From the NCBI GenBank assembly GCA_018644745.1, contig JABGPX010000515.1, forward strand, positions 1 through 9,645: 9,645 nucleotides of DNA, given 5' to 3'. This document shows positions 1-5,817 of the stretch, one piece after another (position 1 is the stretch's first letter; each line of letters starts with the position of its first letter). This DNA comes from Spirochaetales bacterium. Lineage in GTDB: Bacteria > Spirochaetota > Spirochaetia > ARS1246. Below the pieces are notes generated by a model. It saw only the letters and a program-made list of their open reading frames with translations, had not been told where the DNA came from and made no database searches. A program made the translations under genes and the position numbers.

Positions 1-513
1 GAGAAGTTTCTGTTAACTTGGAGAATCAATTGCTTAACAGACCAGTTTGACAATCTTCTAATGTGGGCGCATTACGCTGATATGCATAAGGGCGCCGTGA
101 TAGGTTACCAATGCGTCCCGGAAATAGACTCATGCTACTGCGTAGCAGGGCCGATTACCTATAGTGCTGAAATTCCCAGCCTTGGTACAGCCGAGGAATG
201 GACTCGACATATCCTCGGTATAGAACGAATCAATTTTTCTGATCGTATGATGAAAATGACAATGACTAAAAGCTCGGAATGGAAATACGAACGTGAATTC
301 CGCTATATGCTCCCAATGCAAGATAAGGACAGGCCGTTTGATCTGCAAACTATAGAGCCTCAGGAAATACATTCGGTGTATCTGGGGTGTAGGATGGAGT
401 CGGATTATAAAGATAGAATAGTAAAAATAGTCCAAGACAATTTACCGCATGTCGATATTTACCAATCCAAGAAAAGCGCGACACTGTTCGAACTAGAGTT
501 TGAAAGAATATAA
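1..513 (+). CDS. DUF2971 family protein, 3' part (5' end outside window)
   Basis: The frame is open from the first base, so the gene begins upstream of the window; 170 C-terminal residues are visible before a TAA stop. The visible part carries the DUF2971 signature: a 'CLTDQFDNLLMWAHYADMHK' stretch (visible residues about 11-30), then a 'W-x-YEREFR' motif near residues 91-97 preceded by a KS pair. These match the family pattern 'nxLMWxHYAxxHkG' and 'KsxxWxyExEwR'. The ATG at base 61 lies inside the conserved motif and so is not a credible start. DUF2971 proteins have no settled biochemical role and are common in accessory and defence-rich regions. No membrane segment or signal peptide is visible. 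No plus-strand partner follows closely: a gap of about 410 bases separates it from the next convincing gene. Family assignment is fairly secure; function is unknown. Confidence 0.85.
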   Translation, partial: EKFLLTWRINCLTDQFDNLLMWAHYADMHKGAVIGYQCVPEIDSCYCVAGPITYSAEIPSLGTAEEWTRHILGIERINFSDRMMKMTMTKSSEWKYEREFRYMLPMQDKDRPFDLQTIEPQEIHSVYLGCRMESDYKDRIVKIVQDNLPHVDIYQSKKSATLFELEFERI

Positions 514-796
514 CTGGAGAATGATGTGGGCATAACACATAGGAGGCCTTCCGCCGTCAAGCGCAATATGTATCCCGCCCCCAACCGATATCTTTACTAA
601 ATTGGATTTGAATTCGGTCGAAAGTAACGTCATCCGTACCAAACACATATATACGGTCACGTGGGAACGTGCCGTGGAATCGATTCGGTACCAGAATCTG
701 TATAAGGTAGCTGAGAAAGTTTATGCTTCCGAGGCCCAACAAAAACAAGGTTTGTGGCACATAATGCTATTTCTCGCTTTGACATTCATTCCTTGC

Positions 797-814
797 ACCT
801 TGGCATGCCAAGGT
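797..814. repeat. 18-bp perfect palindrome
   Basis: ACCTTGGCATGCCAAGGT is its own reverse complement over all 18 bases, centred between 805 and 806; the next outward pair (796/815) does not match. With no loop it suits a dimeric DNA-binding protein better than an RNA hairpin. It lies about 110 bases upstream of the preferred start of the 2TM gene, so an operator for that gene is possible. No -35/-10 pair is evident beside it. The regulator, if any, is not identifiable here. Confidence 0.6.
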
Positions 815-862
815 ATAACCTTACTGAAGACCGAAAGATCGATAAAACATTGAAGTAAGTAT

Positions 863-876
863 GTCAGCAAACTGAC
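863..876. repeat. Short perfect inverted repeat GTCAG-CAAA-CTGAC
   Basis: A 5-bp stem with a 4-base loop lies 50 bases before the ATG at 927 and just after the stop ending the uncertain frame at 602-853. No run of T follows, so it is not an intrinsic terminator. It could be a small operator or leader hairpin for the 2TM gene. An inverted repeat this short is also expected by chance. Confidence 0.35.
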
Positions 877-913
877 GCGGTGCCATTTCTATGCGAAAAA
901 ACGTACACAATCT

Positions 914-917
914 GGAG
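914..917 (+). promoter_or_regulatory. Ribosome binding site deciding the start of the 2TM gene
   Basis: GGAG lies 9 bases before the ATG at 927. The in-frame ATG 36 bases upstream, at 891, has no purine-rich sequence at a suitable distance (it is preceded by GGTGCCATTTCT). The 927 start is therefore preferred. Confidence 0.6.
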
Positions 918-926
918 AATCAATCG

Positions 927-2582
927 ATGAAGAACCACACGTGTGAACTGGAGGTTCATCAGGTCAATTGCTTTTACAATTATACTGTGGGTCTTGCGAC
1001 CACAAACGTGAATCTCCTCAAGACCGCCGCGAAACTTCTCATGTCCGGATTGGCTCGGACTGTGTGTTTTTCAGACTTGAAGTGCGTATACCTTGATGAC
1101 GAAGGTGACGTTCAATTGGAATGGCTACACCCACAAGGGCGGCAATGGGATTCGAGATGGACGGTCAATTTCGGCGAAGACTTACCACGCAGCGCGGTTG
1201 AGGAACTGACCTTTTGTTTGGAGCTTTCGTTCCATGAACAGCGCATCGAGGGCCCCGAAGCAAGACAAATGGCACCTTTTATCCGTATGGCCCTACCTCC
1301 CCTAGTTCTGGAACAGAGGGGCATGACTCTTCCTGTCTACGCGTGGCTCAAGGTGTTTTCTGACGGTATCGTGATCTTGAGTTTTCAACTAGACACTACA
1401 TGGGGCGGGCTTGGTGAGGCGGACTTCATTTCGGATATCGTCAACATCTACCGACGATATTTCGACTGTGTATGGGTTCATGCGGAACTCCAAAGCCTGG
1501 ATGCTGAGAGCATCATCCCTGATGCGTTCGAGAGCGAGTTGTCAATTGGCGGACAAGCGGTTGTCGGACGAAAGTCGAAGAAGCTGTTGAAGGAGATGCG
1601 CCGGAAAAGCCGGGTAGTGCTCAACGAATCCCTAGGAAAAAAGGGGCGAGACTTTGAGATTGGTGAGAAAACCTGGACGCTGCACCAAATCGCCGGATCG
1701 GAAGATCAGGATGGATGGGAGGCCTCGATTGATCTCTGCCGATCGCTTTATGTCAACGCGGTGGCGAGTTTTGTCGTACCAGGAATCGGTAAGAAGGGCC
1801 AGCGATTGCGTCAAGTTCAGCTATGGCAAGGTCGCCCGTCGATTTCGTTGATGCGTTTTCGTGACCAACCGGGCACCAAGGAAGTGCTACTAAAGGAATT
1901 CGGCTCATCATTATCCCGAGTGCTGATGCGATCCCCCAATTTGGCTGATCCGACCGTACTCCCGCCCGATTTGCGGATTTTTAGCGATTACTGCTTTCAC
2001 GCAAATCGAGCATTGCTCCTTTGGACGTGGCTGAGACCAAATGGTTCGCCTGACGACGCGTGGGAGGACTCAACAACAAGGTCCCACTTAATGGAAAACC
2101 AAAGTAGAGCAGAGCACATCGAATATCACAATATGCGACTAGCCCGCGCGTGCGAAACCGCTGGTTCCCCGCTTGCTGATCAAGATTTGATTGGCGCGTA
2201 TGAGGAGCTCGCATCTGCTAACTCTGTTGTCCATCGCTCCAGCCAAGCAGGAGAGATTACAGATGCCCTTTCGTACTTGATTTCGGTGACTGGAACAACG
2301 GGACTCATCGAGTCTGGCAAGGAGCAAGCGCGGTGGCATCTGGACGAACGCCGATACCGCGCTGACAAGAAGCGATCTCGAATTGACCGCTGGCTAGCGG
2401 TTATCTTCGGGCTCGTGGGAGTTACCGGACTGGCGGACCTCGTAATCCAACCGTACCTTGAAGTCTCTTTTCCTGACCTGCAGGCCGGACCCGGAGGTGT
2501 GGCATCATTCATCGTGGCTGCCCTCCTTGTTGCCCTCGCCGCCTTGCTCATTTGGACCGTGAACAGGCTTGGGAGCGATTGA
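927..2582 (+). CDS. Unrecognised protein with two C-terminal membrane helices (CorA-like topology)
   Basis: The preferred ATG at 927 (GGAG 9 bases upstream) gives 551 residues; an in-frame ATG at 891 would add 12 residues without a ribosome binding site. Most of the protein is a soluble, mixed-composition region with no motif I recognise. Around residues 210-235 there is a strongly basic patch (GRKSKKLLKEMRRKSR). A charged, probably helical segment (EQARWHLDERRYRADKKRSR) leads into a first membrane helix at about 489-507 and a second at about 525-545, separated by a short loop. The protein ends in NRLGSD. A large cytoplasmic domain, a charged linker helix and two terminal helices resemble CorA-type channels, but the GxN motif that marks true CorA transporters at the end of the first helix is absent (here it reads LVIQPYLE). 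It may instead be a membrane-tethered effector or sensor. Codon use looks more GC-rich than the neighbours, consistent with separate origin. The existence of the gene is secure; its function is unknown. Confidence 0.8.
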   Translation: MKNHTCELEVHQVNCFYNYTVGLATTNVNLLKTAAKLLMSGLARTVCFSDLKCVYLDDEGDVQLEWLHPQGRQWDSRWTVNFGEDLPRSAVEELTFCLELSFHEQRIEGPEARQMAPFIRMALPPLVLEQRGMTLPVYAWLKVFSDGIVILSFQLDTTWGGLGEADFISDIVNIYRRYFDCVWVHAELQSLDAESIIPDAFESELSIGGQAVVGRKSKKLLKEMRRKSRVVLNESLGKKGRDFEIGEKTWTLHQIAGSEDQDGWEASIDLCRSLYVNAVASFVVPGIGKKGQRLRQVQLWQGRPSISLMRFRDQPGTKEVLLKEFGSSLSRVLMRSPNLADPTVLPPDLRIFSDYCFHANRALLLWTWLRPNGSPDDAWEDSTTRSHLMENQSRAEHIEYHNMRLARACETAGSPLADQDLIGAYEELASANSVVHRSSQAGEITDALSYLISVTGTTGLIESGKEQARWHLDERRYRADKKRSRIDRWLAVIFGLVGVTGLADLVIQPYLEVSFPDLQAGPGGVASFIVAALLVALAALLIWTVNRLGSD

Positions 2583-2610
2583 TTGATGTCAAATTATGTA
2601 CTGGCAACTC

Positions 2611-2660
2611 GCTAACGAATCATTCGAGCGAACGGCACTTCGCGGTCGAGTGATTATGCC
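2611..2660 (+). repeat. attC-like hairpin after the 2TM gene
   Basis: About 30 bases after the stop codon, 2618-2630 (AATCATTCGAGCG) pairs with 2643-2655 (CGGTCGAGTGATT). This gives a 13-pair stem with one G-T pair and one mismatch around a 12-base loop. The 5' side reads CTAACGAATCATTCGAGCG and the apex contains CTTCGCGG. From memory this is close to the attC sites of mobile integron cassettes such as aadA1 (CTAAC..TTCATTCAAGC...CTTCGCGG). The expected partner box (GTTRRRY) is not intact; ATTATGCC at 2653-2660 is the nearest approach. It may be a decayed or divergent attC, or simply a 3' hairpin. No T-run follows, so it is a poor intrinsic terminator. Confidence 0.35.
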
Positions 2661-3162
2661 GCACCATAGATAGCCAAAAGATATAAACCGTCGGACTGTG
2701 GCCACAGAAAGAATTACTCGAAGCAATCTTCACTTCACGTACTATTATCGTCTTGACGAGGATTTGAAGGCCGCCCAACCACTTAGGCGTGTTTGGAATG
2801 TCGCGGCCCAGGACAAAGAATAGAATGTGAAAACTGTGTGCACTATTCTTAATGAAAACGGGGATTGATAGCGATTTTTGCTGATAGCTGTTAGCGGGCA
2901 CTCAAAAACGGCCAAACGCCCACCGAGTGGATGCTTCGAAGAAATGTATCACAGACATGCCTTGGAAGCGCTCTCAGAGCGAAAATATGCCCTGTTTACT
3001 CAGAAATATGGAGCATCTCTTTTCTCGTGGTGTCATTTCACTAAGAAATTGTAAATACTGAATAAACAGTTCTTTTTCTCTGTATTGACTATCAACATTA
3101 ATAATTAATAGGTTAACTGACATTTGATAATAATACTTTACATATACTTATTTTGGGTACTT

Positions 3163-3178
3163 GGTTCCCAGTGGAACC
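3163..3178. repeat. Inverted repeat GGTTCC-CAGT-GGAACC
   Basis: A 6-bp perfect stem with a 4-base spacer sits at the downstream edge of the AT-rich stretch, about 150 bases before the first acetyltransferase start. There is no T-run after it. Its position just downstream of promoter-like hexamers would suit an operator, but no regulator is known. Confidence 0.35.
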
Positions 3179-3325
3179 CGTAATAAAATAAAGCATCAAT
3201 GAGTTGGCTGCGACTATGAGCTTTTGCTATATCAACCCGCTCTGATCGGCAGGGAAACCGCATGAGCCTGCAGATATTCCAGTGCAACCTACTTCAATCG
3301 CGGGTGAACAACAACGGAGACGATT

Positions 3326-3814
3326 ATGACCATTGAGCGTATCGACAACACTTCATTTGAGAAGCTACTCCCCTTACTTTCTTGGAGGCTCAATAACCAA
3401 GAGCCTGACTCGTTCTCACTGAAGGACTTCAAAGCTGCGATATGTAAACAGTACTCAGTATCAGAACACCATGAAGATGCGGTCCAGTTGTCTTTGCGCA
3501 ATGGGTATCTACTCATATTCGCTTGTGTGATGGAAGGGCGGTATGTTGGCTATATCTCCTGCTTCAAGCAGCCAAAACCTAACTTCCTTCTCTGTTATAA
3601 TGTCGATGAACTCTGGGTTGCGCCGAAGTATAGAAGAATGGGAATCGCAAAAGCGTTGTTGCACTCTGTGGCGGTTGACGCTCGAAAAAATGGCGCAGTT
3701 CAAACTCGTTTATATGTCGGGAAAGGAAATAAAGCGGCTAGAAAGCTCTATTTGAGTTGCGGCTATACCGAGGCTTCAGAAGCAGTATTCTGTACTCATG
3801 CGATAGAGGATTAA
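3326..3814 (+). CDS. GNAT family N-acetyltransferase
   Basis: This 162-residue protein has the length and fold pattern of a single-domain GNAT enzyme, which transfers an acetyl group from acetyl-CoA to an amine on a small molecule or protein. The acetyl-CoA-binding motif is clear: 'VDELWVAPKYRRMGIAKALL' at about residues 93-112, with R-R-M-G-I-A filling the (Q/R)-x-x-G-x-(G/A) loop. The second signature, 'NKAARKLYLSCGY' at about 135-147, is the usual C-terminal helix and strand. The ATG at 3326 is preceded by GGAG at 3316-3319, a normal 6-base spacing. Only 8 bases separate its stop from the start of the next acetyltransferase, so the two are almost certainly co-transcribed. The two share the fold but not close sequence, so they are not a recent duplication. 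The substrate cannot be read from the sequence; antibiotic, polyamine or protein targets are all possible. Confidence 0.9.
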   Translation: MTIERIDNTSFEKLLPLLSWRLNNQEPDSFSLKDFKAAICKQYSVSEHHEDAVQLSLRNGYLLIFACVMEGRYVGYISCFKQPKPNFLLCYNVDELWVAPKYRRMGIAKALLHSVAVDARKNGAVQTRLYVGKGNKAARKLYLSCGYTEASEAVFCTHAIED

Positions 3815-3822
3815 GAGCACCC

Positions 3823-4326
3823 ATGAAATCGAATATAGAAAATGTTAGCATTGGGTTTGAACACAACGCTGATAAGAAACACCAAATATGTGATCGAATA
3901 TTGAGAAATCTGCCAGAGTGGTTTGGTATAGAAGAAGCCATTGTTGATTATGCTGATACGGTTCGCAGTCTGCCTTTTGTGACCGCTAGTGACGGCAAAA
4001 ATGTGATTGGTTTTTGCGCTATAAAAGTGCATTACGGCATAAATGCCGATCTCTACGTACTAGGAATCATAAAAAAATATCATCGACTAGGAATAGGAAC
4101 CAGGATGCTGGCATTTACTGAAGGATACATGAGGGAAAACCGGATACCTTACCTCACGGTAAAAACCTTGAGTGAACGTCATCCAGATAAAAACTATGCA
4201 GATACAAGAGCCTTCTACAAGCATTTTGGATTTCAGCCATTTGAGGAACTACTGTCTTTATGGGGAGAGGCGAATCCTTGCCTGAACTTGCTGAAAAAGG
4301 TTGATCAAAATCCGCTAGACGGTTAG
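3823..4326 (+). CDS. GNAT family N-acetyltransferase (second)
   Basis: This is a 167-residue GNAT protein from the ATG at 3823. Weak purine-rich sequences precede it (AAGAG at 3813-3817, GAGGA at 3806-3810). A longer in-frame opening to a TTG at 3757 would run into the previous gene and is not needed. The protein matches a common subfamily of small GNATs: near the N-terminus 'ILRNLPEWFGIEEAIVDY' (about residues 25-42), then 'IGFCAIKVHYGINADLYVLG' as the central strands. 'KKYHRLGIGTRM' (about 84-95) supplies the R-x-x-G-x-G acetyl-CoA loop, and 'VKTLSERHPDKNYADTRAFY' followed by KHFGFQPFEE and NPCL completes the domain. All expected elements are intact. The acceptor is unknown. It is second in the 3326-5635 run, 8 bases after the first GNAT and 48 bases before the DUF402 gene. 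Confidence 0.92.
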   Translation: MKSNIENVSIGFEHNADKKHQICDRILRNLPEWFGIEEAIVDYADTVRSLPFVTASDGKNVIGFCAIKVHYGINADLYVLGIIKKYHRLGIGTRMLAFTEGYMRENRIPYLTVKTLSERHPDKNYADTRAFYKHFGFQPFEELLSLWGEANPCLNLLKKVDQNPLDG

Positions 4327-4374
4327 CTGGTACATCAATTCGAAGGCAATAGACCAGGCAAATTGGAGTGAAAT

Positions 4375-4821
4375 GTGGAACTGAAAAGCATTACAATCCG
4401 TTCTCGGTTAGGCGAATTCACCGGACAAACAGACGGACAAGTGGCATTCTTTAACCGCGACGACGTAAAAACCGGTAAGATGGTTCGACATTTTGTCTTA
4501 TTAGGTAAGGGCGTGAAATTGATGTATGAGCCCTGGGGCTGGGAGCACGAATGGTACGCTGACATCATCAGTATCGATCAAATACAAGATGACATCATTG
4601 AACTACGGGACCTTTTGGTAGACATCATAATCGAGGGGGATGGTCCGACTTACCGAGTGATCGATCTTGATGATTTGGCCGATGCGGTGGAGAATGGCAG
4701 TATCAGTCCTAATGACCATGGAGATTGCCTACGGAAGCTGCAGCGGTTTCTTGATAAACATCTCCATGCCGGTAAGGATTTTCCGCCGAAGATCATCGAG
4801 CCCTATATGCCAGAGCGGTAA
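4375..4821 (+). CDS. DUF402 domain protein (FomD/Ntdp-like nucleotide phosphohydrolase family)
   Basis: The 148-residue product starts at GTG 4375, preceded by GGAG at 4365-4368 with 6-base spacing; an overlapping ATG at 4373 is out of frame and closes at once. The C-terminal two thirds follow the DUF402 pattern 'WYxDI...dLxxDIvv...y.vlDxDEL..A...G.I': here EWYADIISID (about residues 59-68), then ELRDLLVDIIIEGDG, then YRVIDLDDLADAVENGSISP, then a terminal helix. Characterised members (FomD, staphylococcal Ntdp) hydrolyse nucleoside di- or triphosphates or nucleotide conjugates using metal ions bound by such acidic residues. The family's usual DED triplet is DLD/DD here, so activity is not certain. 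No signal peptide or membrane segment is visible. Lying directly before a nucleotidyltransferase gene, it could act on the same nucleotide or nucleotidylated compound; that link is inferred only from adjacency. Confidence 0.75.
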   Translation: MELKSITIRSRLGEFTGQTDGQVAFFNRDDVKTGKMVRHFVLLGKGVKLMYEPWGWEHEWYADIISIDQIQDDIIELRDLLVDIIIEGDGPTYRVIDLDDLADAVENGSISPNDHGDCLRKLQRFLDKHLHAGKDFPPKIIEPYMPER

Positions 4822-4840
4822 TGGCAAGTTGAGGAATGAT

Positions 4841-5635
4841 TTGAACGAAGATACGCCAACGACGAAAGTAGCGCCGGATAAAATCGTCGCTCATCTAAAG
4901 AAACGGCTAAGTGAAACAGCACTTGAAGAACTACCCACCGTGCGACCGGTATTCCTGTAAGGAAGTTATGTACGGGGCGACTGGCTAGACTCATCAAGTG
5001 ATCTCGATATCAATATACTTCTTCATTCTGATACGGGGACTGAACAGATACCTAATACAGACATTGGCAAAATACGAGGCTTCATAGTTGAACTCGGTGT
5101 GGGAGCGGTATTCTCATCACAATGCCCTGGTGGAGTCGATTGGGGAACTCATCCATACGTGCCAGCCACCAATGAGGAAGTATCGGCTTGGACTCCGTAC
5201 CCGTACTTCAGTGTATTCCTCTTTGATTTCAAGGAGAACACGCGGATAATTTAGGGTGAGGATTTCAGGAAGAAACTACCGAAGGCACCTAATCTAGTAA
5301 CAATCGCGGAATCCTGGATGTATGAAAGCTTACAGCGATTCAGGACCATCAAGAATGCCCCGAAGGATCGACAACGCGCGGCTTATGCTGCGTACAAAAT
5401 AATTCTGGTTGCGCAGCTATACTATGGAGAGCGCACGCTCGAAAAGACTCGAATACTGAAATTGTATCTGGACAATGTGCCCGAGTTTCCACAGAAGGTT
5501 GTCGGCGAGCATATCATTAGAGGGTATCTTGGCGCAGCGTATCCGAATCCGCCACCGGAGTTCCAGGACACCGAAATCTACCGCAGGTTCGTTCGAAGTG
5601 TGCTTGATCTGATTCTTGAAACAAAGCGGAAATAG
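4841..5635 (+). pseudogene. Nucleotidyltransferase (Pol-beta/ANT-type) with two in-frame stops
   Basis: A single frame of 265 codons runs from TTG 4841 (GAGGA at 4831-4835 upstream) to the TAG at 5633-5635. It is broken by TAA at 4958-4960 and TAG at 5252-5254, with no frameshift. The translation has the nucleotidyltransferase active site directly after the first stop: GSYVRGDWLDSSSDLDINIL, i.e. the GS motif followed by the D-x-D metal-binding pair. A helical C-terminal region (from about base 5318) resembles that of aminoglycoside-nucleotidyltransferase-like proteins. The first stop sits where such enzymes read 'L-Y/F-GS', the second where they often read 'L-Y-GED'. Both are therefore plausibly mutated tyrosine codons (TAT/TAC to TAA/TAG). 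The rest of the frame looks intact, so inactivation would be recent; sequencing error or readthrough cannot be excluded. The enzyme would transfer a nucleoside monophosphate to a small molecule or protein. It is last in the 3326-5635 run, 19 bases after DUF402. Confidence 0.82.
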
Positions 5636-5702
5636 GTGGTTTGCTGGGTGGTGGCAATCAGATGACTAGACAGGAACAGATCGGTGAAGGTACAAAAATA
5701 GT

Positions 5703-5740
5703 ATTGATTGCTTGGGATTTGGTATCGGGTTAGAATCAAT
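5703..5740 (+). promoter_or_regulatory. Possible promoter inside an inverted repeat, upstream of the lipoprotein gene
   Basis: TTGCTT (5708-5713) and TAGAAT (5731-5736) are 17 bases apart; the -10 matches consensus at 5 of 6 positions, the -35 only at 3. The pair is bracketed by a 7-bp inverted repeat, ATTGATT (5703-5709) and AATCAAT (5734-5740). It would leave a leader of about 75 bases before the ATG at 5818. A 23-residue frame overlaps it (5662-5733, starting MTRQEQIGEG) and is probably not a gene. Weak call. Confidence 0.3.
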
Positions 5741-5783
5741 AGGTGAAGGGTGGTCGCGGTTGAGGTTTTTCTACAGCCTCGTA

Positions 5784-5799
5784 TGACATTAAGATGTCA
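5784..5799. repeat. Inverted repeat TGACAT-TAAG-ATGTCA in lipoprotein leader
   Basis: A perfect 6-bp inverted repeat with a 4-base spacer lies 18 bases before the ATG at 5818. There is no T-run, so it is not a terminator. A DNA-binding site or a leader hairpin close to the ribosome binding site would both be possible. A weaker GAGG/CCTC repeat at 5762-5780 lies just upstream. Confidence 0.4.
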
Positions 5800-5817
5800 C
5801 CGTGAAATGTAAAGGGC

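Larger units (their letters stand above)
514..926. other. Gap between DUF2971 and 2TM genes; no convincing gene
   Basis: About 410 bases hold no gene I can identify. Plus-strand frame 2 is open from 536 to 853. From a TTG at 602 it would give 83 residues with a hydrophobic stretch near the C-terminus (LWHIMLFLALTFIPCTLAC), but there is no clear ribosome binding site and no family resemblance. The opposite strand is also open over 557-760 with an equally unrecognised translation. Just after the DUF2971 stop, bases 527-580 contain loosely complementary ends (GGG..ACATA against TATGTATCCC) around a near-palindromic GGAGGCCTTCC core, so some secondary structure is possible. An 18-bp palindrome and a 5-bp hairpin in this gap are listed separately. 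It could be remnant coding DNA or regulatory DNA for the downstream gene. Confidence 0.5.
2583..3325. other. Long intergenic region, AT-rich in its second half
   Basis: About 740 bases carry no gene I can support. After the attC-like hairpin, plus-strand frame 1 between 2674 and 3054 is interrupted only by stops at 2821 (TAG), 2866 (TGA) and 2869 (TAG). It gives protein-like stretches (for example DEDLKAAQPLRRVWNVAAQD and EALSERKYALFTQKYG) that match nothing I know; this may be a decayed gene or chance. A minus-strand frame at 2620-2901 shows no start signal or recognisable family. From about 3050 to 3200 the sequence is very AT-rich, with partial promoter hexamers (TTGACT at 3085-3090, TTGATA at 3124-3129, TATACT at 3143-3148), none at consensus spacing. 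This stretch is the likeliest source of a promoter for the downstream gene run. Confidence 0.5.

Noticed and set aside
19..30. TGGAGAATCAAT shared by 19-30 and 913-924, with a partial match at 515-522
   Set aside because: The first copy is inside the DUF2971 coding motif and the second forms the ribosome binding site of the 2TM gene; 12 bases with no further similarity is not convincing as a repeat.
602..853. 83-residue frame from TTG with a hydrophobic C-terminal stretch, possibly a small membrane protein
   Set aside because: No ribosome binding site, no family resemblance, the frame is open upstream of the proposed start without an ATG, and the opposite strand is equally open. Described only as part of the gap.
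2180..2551. Minus-strand frame of 123 residues
   Set aside because: Lies wholly inside the well-supported 2TM gene; its Arg/Ser-rich composition is typical of an antisense shadow.
2620..2901. Minus-strand frame of 93 residues in the long gap
   Set aside because: No start signal, no recognisable motif, and it overlaps the attC-like hairpin.
4667..4960. Frame overlapping the DUF402 gene and running into the nucleotidyltransferase
   Set aside because: Its first part is an out-of-frame shadow of DUF402. The true nucleotidyltransferase start is the TTG at 4841, with GAGGA upstream; the frame ends at the first premature stop.
5318..5635. Independent 105-residue gene starting at an internal ATG
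   Set aside because: In frame with and continuous in sequence character with the upstream nucleotidyltransferase; better read as the C-terminal part of the broken gene.
4841..5635. Selenocysteine or pyrrolysine insertion as explanation for the in-frame stops
   Set aside because: Selenocysteine uses TGA, and pyrrolysine uses TAG only; here one stop is TAA, and neither position is expected to hold these residues.
5662..5733. 23-residue frame from ATG 5662
   Set aside because: Too short, no recognisable product, and it overlaps promoter-like sequence.
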